This document shows positions 24,555-33,652 of a stretch of 64,000 nucleotides of DNA, in pieces; the first letter of the stretch is position 1; each line of letters begins with the position of its first letter. The stretch covers positions 248,001 through 312,000 of the forward strand of contig NZ_MRWQ01000006.1 in assembly GCF_001906925.1 (NCBI RefSeq), given 5' to 3'. The DNA comes from Domibacillus mangrovi. GTDB taxonomy: Bacteria > Bacillota > Bacilli > Bacillales > Domibacillaceae. Under the pieces are notes generated by a model. It was not told the DNA's origin. It worked only from the letters and a program-made list of their open reading frames with translations, and did not search any database. Made by a program: the position numbers and the translations under genes.

Positions 24555-24726
24555 ATAAAGTGAAACTTCATTCAGTGGGGGTTAGGTTCACAGGATGTGA
24601 ATCATGCAGACGTTGTCACAGGACGTGACGATCTTAGTCTGCGTTCCCCGCTATCCCCCGCTTATCCTTCTTTTCTTTTCGAAGTCTTGAAGCCGGGGGT
24701 CTTACTGTCCGTTAATGCGGGATAAA
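24555..24726 (+). repeat. structured interspersed repeat, copy D (internal deletion)
   Basis: ATAAA at 24555-24559 and 24722-24726. Has the 5' hairpin strand with inner subdomain and the terminal stem but lacks the middle hairpins, as if deleted between two ATCCCC motifs. Its 3' end provides the stop codon and last residues of the biotin carboxylase gene on the other strand. Confidence 0.92.
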
Positions 24727-26054
24727 TACTTTTCCACAAAGTTCGTTGTCGTATCGCCTGAACGGAATGCCGAATGTGCTGCCACTTCTTGTAACAGCGG
24801 AATATTCGTTTTGATTCCCTGAACTTGATAATGGGCTAACGCAAATTGGAGACGATTAATCGCCTCATTACGGTCCTTCCCTTTTATTACGAGTTTGGCA
24901 ATCATCGGATCATAAAATGGTGTAACGATTGACTTATCGCTCACTGCTAATTCATGGCGAATACCTGGTCCTTCGGGTAACACTAATTTTGTAATCGTGC
25001 CAGGTGACGGGAAGAATGTCTTCGGATCTTCCGCATAGATTCGTACTTCGATCGCATGCCCATCAAGTTTTACATCAGACTGAATAATATTTAAGGAATC
25101 ACCGGCTGCAATCCGGAGTTGTTCTGCAACTAAATCCAATCCAGTAATTTCTTCCGTGACCGGATGTTCAACTTGCAGGCGAGTATTCATTTCAAGAAAG
25201 TAGAAATTCTTATCTGCATCAACCAAAAACTCAATCGTACCAGCATTTCGATATCCGATTGATTTAGCTGCCTTTACTGATGCCTCCCCCATCTTGATGC
25301 GAGTAACTTCATCCAGAAACGATGAAGGAGCTTCCTCTACTACTTTCTGATGACGACGCTGTACCGAACATTCACGTTCCCATAAGTAAACGGTATTTCC
25401 AAATCCATCAGCCAAGATTTGAATCTCAATATGTCTTGGATTGTCTACATATTTCTCTACGTACATAGCACCATCACCAAAAAAATCCGTTGCTCGTTTT
25501 TGATTCCCGCCAAACGCTTTACGAATTTCATCTGCACTGCGAACAATCTGCATCCCAATACCGCCCCCACCTGCTGAGGCTTTGAGCATAACCGGGTAAC
25601 CTATACGATCGGCGACTTGCACCGCTTCCTCCGCGTCAACTAATGGATATGTTATACCCGGAACTACCGGAACACCAATTTCTTCCATAGTCTTCCGTGA
25701 TTCAATTTTGCTGCCCATGCGAGAAATAACTTCAGAAGAAGGACCAATAAATATAAGCCCCTCTTGCTCACAACGGCGCGCAAATTCAGCATTTTCTGAG
25801 AGAAGGCCATATCCGGGGTGAATTGCCTCCACTTTAGATAATCGGGCGACTTCTAAAATCTTATCAATGTTTACATAACTCTCAGCTACTCGCGGACCTC
25901 CAATTAAATAGGCCTCATCGGCCATTTTGACATGGGGCGCTTCCGCATCGGCTTCTGAGTAAACCCCTATCGTAGAAATACCCAAAGACTTGCACGTTCG
26001 CATAATCCGAACTGCGATTTCTCCTCGATTAGCGACCAGAACCTTTGTAAACAT
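24702..26054 (-). CDS. biotin carboxylase subunit of acyl-CoA carboxylase, C-terminus altered by repeat D
   Basis: 450 aa. ATP-grasp enzyme: starts MFTKVLVANRGEIAVRIMR, KASAGGGGIGM is the ATP glycine loop, and EMNTRLQVEHPVTE is the catalytic motif. It carboxylates the adjacent biotin carrier with ATP and bicarbonate. The ATG at 26054 has GGAGG ahead; the upstream extension lacks homology. The last residues (SRINGQ) and the stop lie inside repeat D. Without the insertion the frame would end right after EKYL. Confidence 0.93.
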   Translation of the reverse strand: MFTKVLVANRGEIAVRIMRTCKSLGISTIGVYSEADAEAPHVKMADEAYLIGGPRVAESYVNIDKILEVARLSKVEAIHPGYGLLSENAEFARRCEQEGLIFIGPSSEVISRMGSKIESRKTMEEIGVPVVPGITYPLVDAEEAVQVADRIGYPVMLKASAGGGGIGMQIVRSADEIRKAFGGNQKRATDFFGDGAMYVEKYVDNPRHIEIQILADGFGNTVYLWERECSVQRRHQKVVEEAPSSFLDEVTRIKMGEASVKAAKSIGYRNAGTIEFLVDADKNFYFLEMNTRLQVEHPVTEEITGLDLVAEQLRIAAGDSLNIIQSDVKLDGHAIEVRIYAEDPKTFFPSPGTITKLVLPEGPGIRHELAVSDKSIVTPFYDPMIAKLVIKGKDRNEAINRLQFALAHYQVQGIKTNIPLLQEVAAHSAFRSGDTTTNFVEKYLSRINGQ

Positions 26055-26281
26055 TCTTTGCCTCCTCTGCCTTTGCTCTATCTTTTGACAGGTATGCACA
26101 TACGATCCACATAAGTCAAAATTCATATAGGATGTTATATTCGCTGCATTGTTGACTAAGTTTGTATGAATGAACATGATACCTTTAGGAAACCCCGATG
26201 TGTATTGCATATTAATCACATCATGTAGGTTAATGGTAAACATTTACAGGAGATCCATCTCTTTTAAATAGGGTATTTTTC

Positions 26282-27421
26282 TTAACAGCCGATTTGACGA
26301 GCAATAACCATTCTTTGTACTTCAGAGGTTCCTTCACCAATCTCTAAAAGCTTAGCGTCACGGAAGAATCGCTCCACTTGATACTCCTTCATATAACCAT
26401 AACCTCCATGGATCTGTACGGCTTGATCACATACTTTCATACACATTTCCGAAGCATATAATTTAGCCATGGCTGCTTCTTTTTTAAATACCCTTCCTTG
26501 ATCTTTCAACCATGCTGCTTTATAAACCATGTTGCGAGCTAATTCAATATTCATAGCCATGTCAGCCAGCTTAAATTGGATGACTTGAAAAGCAGATAAG
26601 CTGTTACCGAATTGTTTTCTTTCTTTTGCATATTGAAGCGATTTCTCATAAGCTCCTTGAGCAATTCCAACAGCCATTGCCCCGATCCCGATTCTTCCTC
26701 CATCAAGAGTAGCTAAAAACTGCTTAAATCCATTTCCTTCTACACCAAGAAGATTCTCTTTCGCAACGCTTACATCATTAAAGATTAGCTCCGTTGTATT
26801 TGAAGAATGAAGTCCCATCTTTTCATAATTACTTATCACAGTAAATCCTGGTGCATCAGTAGGTACAATAAACGCACTAATTCCATTAATTCCTTTTGAT
26901 CGATCTGTTACCGCAGTGATTGCGAGGTTTTTGGCATAGCTTGCATTGGTAATAAAACATTTAGAACCAGAAAGTACCCACTGATCCTCATTAAAAATCG
27001 CTGTTGTTTGTGTTCCGCCTGCGTCAGAACCTGCATTTGGTTCAGTCAAACCAAAAGCACCCAAGTACTCCCCTGTACAAAGTGGCGTTAAATATTTCTC
27101 CTTTTGCTCATGCGTACCAAATAAATGGATAGGTGCTCCACCTAATGAAATATGCGCAGAATAGGTGATACCTGTAGATCCACATACTCGGCTTAACTCT
27201 TCTACAACAACAGCAAAGCTGATTGTATCTGCATCACTGCCACCATATTGTTCAGGAAAAGGAAGACCCATTATCCCTAATTCTGCTAATTGATCGAATA
27301 TCTTCTTTGGAAATTCACCTGTACGATCCCTTTGATCTGCACCTGGAGCAACTTCAGCTTCCGTAAAATCACGAATCAACTTACGGATCATCGTTTGTTC
27401 TTTCGTTAAATCAAAATCCAT
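26282..27421 (-). CDS. acyl-CoA dehydrogenase, likely isovaleryl-CoA
   Basis: 379 aa, complete family length. GAFGLTEPNAGSDAGG and FITNAS contact FAD, QVIQFKLADM is central, and the QIHGGYGYMKEYQVERFFRDAK tail (in parts) includes the region of the catalytic base. Position beside methylcrotonyl-CoA carboxylase genes suggests isovaleryl-CoA oxidation to 3-methylcrotonyl-CoA. The first gene of the minus-strand cluster. An acyl-CoA synthetase gene, present in the B. subtilis yng cluster, is absent. Confidence 0.9.
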   Translation of the reverse strand: MDFDLTKEQTMIRKLIRDFTEAEVAPGADQRDRTGEFPKKIFDQLAELGIMGLPFPEQYGGSDADTISFAVVVEELSRVCGSTGITYSAHISLGGAPIHLFGTHEQKEKYLTPLCTGEYLGAFGLTEPNAGSDAGGTQTTAIFNEDQWVLSGSKCFITNASYAKNLAITAVTDRSKGINGISAFIVPTDAPGFTVISNYEKMGLHSSNTTELIFNDVSVAKENLLGVEGNGFKQFLATLDGGRIGIGAMAVGIAQGAYEKSLQYAKERKQFGNSLSAFQVIQFKLADMAMNIELARNMVYKAAWLKDQGRVFKKEAAMAKLYASEMCMKVCDQAVQIHGGYGYMKEYQVERFFRDAKLLEIGEGTSEVQRMVIARQIGC

Positions 27422-27759
27422 TAAACTTCGATCCTTTCTTTTTTCATTTTCAAAAATTTTATTAATACTATCTAATTAGTTAGTGAAATAGAAATACCCA
27501 TTTTAGATTTTCTATTCCATGAAAATTTAAAATTTATAGATTTTACATAAAAATACCGTTGGATGATTAATTATAGAAAATAAGATTGATAATACAATTT
27601 GTGGTTTTGTCTTATAATCTATAAAGTATTCTTGATTTTGTTATTTAATGCTATTTATTTAACGCTGTTTCCTTCCTGTAGATTTTATTCTTTTTATGTA
27701 TTTTATAGAAAATCAATATATAAACTCTTATATAAGAAAAAAATGGGGGAGGGATTTTT
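27422..27759. promoter_or_regulatory. divergent promoter region of leucine and CoA-transferase units
   Basis: 338 bp, very AT-rich, between the divergent acyl-CoA dehydrogenase and CoA-transferase genes. A short palindrome CTAATTAG at about 27472-27479 lies some 50 bp before the dehydrogenase gene and could be an operator. I cannot assign promoters with confidence. Confidence 0.4.
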
Positions 27760-28455
27760 ATGGAGAAAGTGATGACATCCTTTCAAAAAGCGGTTTCAGA
27801 CATTCAAGACGGCACGACGCTTATTGTTGGCGGATTTGGTTTGTGCGGCATTCCGGAATTCTCTATTCAGGCACTTCGCGAACAAGGTACAAAAAATTTA
27901 ACCGTTGTAAGCAATAACTGCGGCGTAGATGACTGGGGCCTTGGCCTTCTTTTAGCTAATCGGCAAATAAAAAAAATGATTTCTTCTTATGTAGGAGAAA
28001 ACAAAATTTTTGAACAGCAGTATCTAAGTGGCGAACTCGAAGTAGAGTTAACGCCTCAAGGTACACTCGCTGAACGGATGAGAGCTGGCGGAGCTGGTAT
28101 TCCGGGCTTTTACACGGCAACCGGTATTGGGACATCCGTCGCAGACGGAAAAGAAATGAAAGAATTTGACGGGAAAACCTATCTTCTTGAACGAGGAATC
28201 ATTGGGGATTTTGCGCTCGTGAAAGCCTGGAAAGCAGATACTCTTGGCAACCTTGTATACCGTAAAACGTCCCGCAATTTTAATCCATTGGCAGCGATGG
28301 CAGGAAAAATCACGATTGCTGAAGTCGAAGAAATCGTAGAGGCGGGCGAGCTAGATCCAGATGTAATCCACACGCCAGGTATTTTTGTGCAGCGTATTCT
28401 GGTGGGCACTAACTATCAAAAGCGGATCGAGCGGCGTACTGTTGGACAAGCATAA
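27760..28455 (+). CDS. scoA: 3-oxoacid CoA-transferase subunit A
   Basis: 231 aa. [10 protein letters not shown] near the N-terminus and the [15 protein letters not shown] loop are typical of the alpha subunit. With subunit B it moves CoA from succinyl-CoA (or acetyl-CoA) to acetoacetate. Since the divergent cluster ends with HMG-CoA lyase, it can activate the resulting acetoacetate. Starts at 27760 behind GGGGGAGGG. Repeat E separates it from subunit B. Confidence 0.92.
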   Translation: MEKVMTSFQKAVSDIQDGTTLIVGGFGLCGIPEFSIQALREQGTKNLTVVSNNCGVDDWGLGLLLANRQIKKMISSYVGENKIFEQQYLSGELEVELTPQGTLAERMRAGGAGIPGFYTATGIGTSVADGKEMKEFDGKTYLLERGIIGDFALVKAWKADTLGNLVYRKTSRNFNPLAAMAGKITIAEVEEIVEAGELDPDVIHTPGIFVQRILVGTNYQKRIERRTVGQA

Positions 28456-28459
28456 CCCG

Positions 28460-28679
28460 ATAAAGTGAAACTTCATTCAGTGGGGGGTTTTCTTCATCCC
28501 TCAATGAATAAACAGAAACTCAGGTAATGAGCACCGCGTCCTGCGGCCATACCTGAGTGACCGGGCTCAGCCTGGCCCGAACCAACCGGGTTTTTACGGG
28601 CAGTTGATCCCCCACTTATCCTTCTTTTCTTTTCTAAGTCTTGAAGCGGAGGTCTTACAGCCCGTTAATGCGGGATAAA
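28460..28679 (+). repeat. structured interspersed repeat, copy E between scoA and scoB
   Basis: ATAAA at 28460-28464 and 28675-28679; starts four bases after the scoA stop and ends against the ribosome binding site of scoB. Short form without the inner 5' subdomain. Being in the sense orientation within a gene pair, it must be transcribed as part of the operon mRNA if the two genes are still co-transcribed. Confidence 0.93.
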
Positions 28680-28687
28680 AGGAGCGG

Positions 28688-29347
28688 ATGAAAATGAAAG
28701 ACACACGTTTAACGATTGTTAAAAGAGCAGTGCAGGAAATTAAAGATGGGATGAATGTCAACCTCGGAATTGGAATGCCGACACTGGTCGCAAATGAGAT
28801 TCCTGAACATATCAACGTATTATTGCAGTCGGAAAATGGACTACTTGGCATGGGTCCATACCCGATAAATGGTGAGGAAGATCCGGATTTGATCAATGCT
28901 GGAAAAGAAACGATTACAACAGTTCCTGGGTCCTCTTTTTTTGACAGCGCTGAATCATTTGCGATGATTCGTGGCGGTCATATTGATCTTGCCATTCTTG
29001 GTGGAATGGAAGTGTCCCAAAAAGGGGATCTTGCCAACTGGATGATTCCGGGCAAAATGATCAAAGGCATGGGCGGCGCCATGGATCTTGTCAATGGAGC
29101 CAAACGCATCGTCATCGTCATGGAACATATAAACAAGCATGGCGAGTCGAAAATAAAAAAAGAATGTACTTTGCCTCTAACGGGTCAAAGCGTTGTACAC
29201 CGGTTGATTACGGACCTTGCTGTATTTGATTTTACACCGGATGGCATGGTACTGATTGAAATAATGGATAGTGTGACCATAGAGGAAGTGAAAGAAAAAA
29301 CGGAAGCAGCATTTCACGTTTCTGCAGAATTGTTGAAGCTTGAATGA
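28688..29347 (+). CDS. scoB: 3-oxoacid CoA-transferase subunit B
   Basis: 219 aa. NLGIGMPTLVANEIP and LQSENGLLGMGPYP include the catalytic glutamate (in SENG). AAGGAG lies just before the ATG at 28688; a second ATG six bases later is a better-spaced alternative. It forms the heteromer with subunit A. The gap from scoA is 232 bp because of repeat E. Confidence 0.93.
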   Translation: MKMKDTRLTIVKRAVQEIKDGMNVNLGIGMPTLVANEIPEHINVLLQSENGLLGMGPYPINGEEDPDLINAGKETITTVPGSSFFDSAESFAMIRGGHIDLAILGGMEVSQKGDLANWMIPGKMIKGMGGAMDLVNGAKRIVIVMEHINKHGESKIKKECTLPLTGQSVVHRLITDLAVFDFTPDGMVLIEIMDSVTIEEVKEKTEAAFHVSAELLKLE

Positions 29348-29398
29348 ATGAAATTACTGTCCCAGTCAGCATTAGGAGAGAGATCAAACATTTAATCA

Positions 29399-29491
29399 AT
29401 GGAGTACATTGAAAGAAATCCTATGCAACATGTTGTCGTTCCAAAAAAAGAAGAAGATTTTTTAGAAATAGATTACATGGAATCAAATTAA
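29399..29491 (+). pseudogene. tyrosine recombinase fragment
   Basis: 31-codon frame MEYIERNPMQHVVVPKKEED, which resembles the linker between arm/core-binding and catalytic domains of phage/ICE integrases (x-NP-x-x-x-V-x-x-PKKE). No ribosome binding site and no catalytic domain. Another mobile-element relic. Confidence 0.4.
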
Positions 29492-29528
29492 ATATGGTCA
29501 ATTTATGATTAGAGAGTGTAACTATCAT

Positions 29529-29566
29529 AAAAAAACAGCCCCATAATTTGTTGTTATATGGGGCTT
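29529..29566 (-). terminator. terminator after map
   Basis: AGCCCCATA/TATGGGGCT stem with a T7 tract on the minus strand. Confidence 0.75.
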
Positions 29567-29627
29567 GAAACATTGAGATATGAGCATTTTGAAGGATATG
29601 TATTAGCTATTCAGCAGCGGCGACCGA

Positions 29628-30446
<819 letters not shown>

Positions 30447-30527
30447 TTATGTTTGACATACCGTTCCAGTGTTAAACTAACAGTATACGTGGACGACTCT
30501 GTCCTTATTCGAAAGGATGATATGTTT

Positions 30528-31151
30528 ATGGCAAAATGTGTAATATTTGATTTTGATGGAACGCTTTCTGATTCTCTCCAGGTGTTTATTAAAGCCTATA
30601 ACAATTTTGCTGAACAGGAAGGCTATAATAAAGTTGACCTGGACGATTTGGATGATTTAAAAAAAATGAGTATTCCTGAGCGGTGCCGTCATTTAAATTT
30701 TCCGATGCGTAGCATACCATTTGCCGCTCCGAAATTATACCGCTACATACGTGAATCCCGAGAAACACTTCCGCTTTTTCCCGGTATAAAGCAAATGCTT
30801 GACGAATTGAACAGCCGTGGCATTCATATTGCTATTATTTCATCTAACGCAAGCGATATTATTAAAAATTGCCTTGAATTAAATGGCATCAACTATGTAC
30901 ATGATATTTTATCTTCCAAATACATTTTCAGCAAAGACAAACTTATTAAAAAGCTCCTTAAACAGTACGGTTACGCAGTAGAGGATGCCTTTTATGCAGG
31001 CGATGAACAGCGTGATATCGATGCAAGTAAAAAGTCCGGTCTTCGTGTCGTCTGGACGTCGTGGGGCTATGACGACGAGTCATTGATTAACGGTCCCGAT
31101 TTTAAAGCAACAACACCAGATGATATTGTCGAGTTTGCGTCAAGAGGATAA
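30528..31151 (+). CDS. HAD-superfamily hydrolase (phosphoglycolate phosphatase-like)
   Basis: 207 aa. DFDGTLSDS (motif I, nucleophile Asp), ISSNASD (motif II), KDKL with a lysine (motif III) and GDEQRDIDAS (motif IV) are complete; the helical cap lies between motifs I and II. Substrate unknown. AAAGGATG supports ATG at 30522 or 30528. Divergent from map. Confidence 0.88.
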   Translation: MAKCVIFDFDGTLSDSLQVFIKAYNNFAEQEGYNKVDLDDLDDLKKMSIPERCRHLNFPMRSIPFAAPKLYRYIRESRETLPLFPGIKQMLDELNSRGIHIAIISSNASDIIKNCLELNGINYVHDILSSKYIFSKDKLIKKLLKQYGYAVEDAFYAGDEQRDIDASKKSGLRVVWTSWGYDDESLINGPDFKATTPDDIVEFASRG

Positions 31152-31285
31152 CAGATAAAGTAGCTGTAAACAACTTTATCGTTTCAAATAAAATTTCTCT
31201 GTTTCCCTTATGTACATCCGTTTCTATAATGACTGAACGTTCAATTCTAGTACACGTAGATTAAATACGTACGAAAAAAGTTCAT

Positions 31286-31318
31286 TAAAAAATGTCCAGG
31301 CGTCTGCCTGGACATTTC
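31286..31318 (-). terminator. terminator of mscL
   Basis: AATGTCCAGG/CCTGGACATT stem with a T-run on the minus strand. Confidence 0.85.
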
Positions 31319-31319
31319 T

Positions 31320-31709
31320 TTATAGCTGTTTCGTTTGTAATAAGTCGCGAATTTCAGTTAACAGCTCTTCTTCTTTCGTTAAAGAAGGAGGTGCCTCTTC
31401 AGCTTTTTTCTCACGAATGTAAATTTTATTAAATAGTTTAATAAATAGGAAAATAGAAAAGGCGATAATCACAAAATCAACAATCGTTTGAATAAACAGT
31501 CCGTACTTTACGACCGCATCGCCAACAGTAATTGATAAATTGGAGAAATTAATTCCGCCGAGTAAAAGACCGATAAGCGGCATAATGATGTCACTAACAA
31601 GTGACGCCACAATTTTACCGAATGCTGCACCGAGAATAACCCCGACTGCAAGATCAATGACGTTCCCGCGCATCGCAAACTTTTTAAATTCTTTCATCAT
31701 CATTTTCAC
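31320..31709 (-). CDS. mscL: large-conductance mechanosensitive channel
   Basis: 129 aa. [29 protein letters not shown] in outline is the signature N-terminal helix and TM1; TM2 lies around residues 72-95, followed by a charged C-terminal helix. Releases solutes on hypo-osmotic shock. AGAGGTG precedes the ATG. Confidence 0.96.
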   Translation of the reverse strand: MKMMMKEFKKFAMRGNVIDLAVGVILGAAFGKIVASLVSDIIMPLIGLLLGGINFSNLSITVGDAVVKYGLFIQTIVDFVIIAFSIFLFIKLFNKIYIREKKAEEAPPSLTKEEELLTEIRDLLQTKQL

Positions 31710-31798
31710 CTCTCATTCTTTTGTCTACTTCAATATATCACCATTTTAGCGTGGCGAAACCTATTTTTCGACAAAATATTGAATTGAGTGAAAATGAC

Positions 31799-31942
31799 TT
31801 ACTCTTCTCTCTCCAACTGATCTCTTTCCCCTAAACGCCGATTCAATTTTTGTTCTGATTTAAATAAGCGGATAAATAGCATCACGAAAAAAACAGGAAT
31901 AGCGTAAATGAAAAGATGAATAAAAAAACTAATTATCTGCAC
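31799..31942 (-). CDS. 47-aa membrane protein downstream of sensor kinase
   Basis: GTG start at 31942 with GAGGTGA six bases ahead. MQIISFFIHLFIYAIPVFF forms one helix, then a basic coiled tail (KSEQKLNRRLGERDQLEREE). It lies about 10 bp after the kinase stop codon, so it may be co-transcribed. Family unknown, conserved-looking microprotein. Confidence 0.55.
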   Translation of the reverse strand: MQIISFFIHLFIYAIPVFFVMLFIRLFKSEQKLNRRLGERDQLEREE

Positions 31943-31952
31943 GATATTCACC

Positions 31953-33401
31953 TCAAGTTTCCTTATTTACAGGTAATGTGATCGTTGCTTTCGTTCCTTT
32001 TCCTTCTTCACTTGTAAAAGACAAATTGCCATTGTGATGAGCAATCATTTTCATGCTGACCATCAGACCGAGTCCCGTTCCTTTTTCTTTATTTGAATAA
32101 AATGCTTCTCCAAGGCGTGGAATAGCCTCTTTTGGAATACCTACTCCTTGATCAATAATATCGATGAGGACGGACTCCTGTGCACTTGTTGCTGAAACCG
32201 TCACACATCCTCCATCACACATCGCTTCCATGCCGTTCTTTATCAAGTTAATCATGACCTGTTTAATTTGCTTTGGTTCCGCCTCAATTAATGGCAGCGA
32301 ATCTTCTATATCCATTTTAATTTCAATATCTTTTAAAGACGCTTCCGCACGCATAAATGTGACCACTTCATCAATTAGGGCACGCAAATTAACTGCATTC
32401 ATTTTTTTCGTTTTCTGCGGCTTTGCAAGCATTAAAAATTCGTTCATTATAAACTCAACCCGGGCGAGTTCCGATAAAATAATTTCACTATAAGGATTGA
32501 ATGTTTCTTGCTGCCAGAGTTGGACGAATCCTTTAATAGCCGTCATTGGATTACGAATCTCATGGGCAATACCCGCTGCCAGTTGGCCAATTGCTCTGAG
32601 TGTATCGGCATTGCGAATAAGTTCCTCTTTTTCTTTTATTTCCGTGATGTCTTCAGAAACACTAATCACACGTACAGGTTCATCCTGATTATTATACACG
32701 ACATTCTGGCGGGAGCGGATCCAGCGAATACAGCCATCAGCCCGAATAATCTGATAATCAAACGTGCCTTCAGGGTGGTGTAGTTGTCTAATAAACATAT
32801 CTCTGTCTTCTAGACAAACAGTTTCAATAAGTGATAAAGGGTTTTTATAAATCGTTTCTCTCTTAATTCCCCATATATCTTCAAATGCTTCGCTTATATA
32901 TAATATATCGATATCACCAACGGTATAAATACAAATCATTTCTCTTATATTTTCGCCCATTTCTGTCATTTGCTGCTCTGTTTCTCTCAGACGGGCATAC
33001 ATCATATATTGATCATGTATGTCTTTCGTAAATATGGACAAGCCTGTTGGCTGAGGATACACACATATTTCAAAGTAACGGCTATACATTTTTGAAAAAA
33101 CCTCAAATTTCTTCACCTGTCGTGTCTCGGCCGCTTCTTGCAGATTCCGCTCATATAAACTGCCGCTCCAATCTGGGAATATACTCCATATATTTCCCCC
33201 GATCAATGCCCCACTTTCAACACCTAGTAGTGATTCATACTGCTCGTTTATATATGTTAATCTCCATTCATCATCAATAAATAAAACCCCTTCTGTTACA
33301 TGTCCACAAATTTCTTCAAATTGATTGCCCTTTACGTGTGTAAAACGATTGGCAGACAGTAATCCCTGCTTCTGACATTCTAATTTTAAAAGTTTGTCCA
33401 C
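31953..33401 (-). CDS. PAS-domain sensor histidine kinase (sporulation-kinase-like)
   Basis: 482 aa, no membrane span. Two PAS domains (about residues 28-130 and 145-255), then HisKA with AHEIRNPMTAIKGF (phospho-His) and HATPase_c with NLIKNGMEA, DQGVGIP and GTGLGLMVS. The domain order is close to Bacillus KinA/KinE-type kinases that feed Spo0F. No response regulator is adjacent, which fits an orphan phosphorelay kinase. The partner is inferred. Confidence 0.88.
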   Translation of the reverse strand: MDKLLKLECQKQGLLSANRFTHVKGNQFEEICGHVTEGVLFIDDEWRLTYINEQYESLLGVESGALIGGNIWSIFPDWSGSLYERNLQEAAETRQVKKFEVFSKMYSRYFEICVYPQPTGLSIFTKDIHDQYMMYARLRETEQQMTEMGENIREMICIYTVGDIDILYISEAFEDIWGIKRETIYKNPLSLIETVCLEDRDMFIRQLHHPEGTFDYQIIRADGCIRWIRSRQNVVYNNQDEPVRVISVSEDITEIKEKEELIRNADTLRAIGQLAAGIAHEIRNPMTAIKGFVQLWQQETFNPYSEIILSELARVEFIMNEFLMLAKPQKTKKMNAVNLRALIDEVVTFMRAEASLKDIEIKMDIEDSLPLIEAEPKQIKQVMINLIKNGMEAMCDGGCVTVSATSAQESVLIDIIDQGVGIPKEAIPRLGEAFYSNKEKGTGLGLMVSMKMIAHHNGNLSFTSEEGKGTKATITLPVNKET

Positions 33402-33611
33402 TGATCGTGTATTCCCCTTTCTTTCTACAAAAAAATCAAGACACTATACTCATTTAGTAACTTCATTTCGGCATATTTATAGAAAATCCCTCTTCCCTTA
33501 CCATAAATTATGCAAATGTCCTTACTTATATTATCTGTTTGATTGTTTTTTAATTATATTATTTTGAATTTTGCACATAGTTAATTTTGTAAATAAATAA
33601 CTAATTATTAT

Positions 33612-33652
33612 AAAAAAGCTTTGCGTCAGTTAATATGACGCAAAGCTTTTTT
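33612..33652 (-). terminator. terminator of parE-parC
   Basis: AAAAAAGCTTTGCGTCA and its complement with a seven-base loop. Confidence 0.9.
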
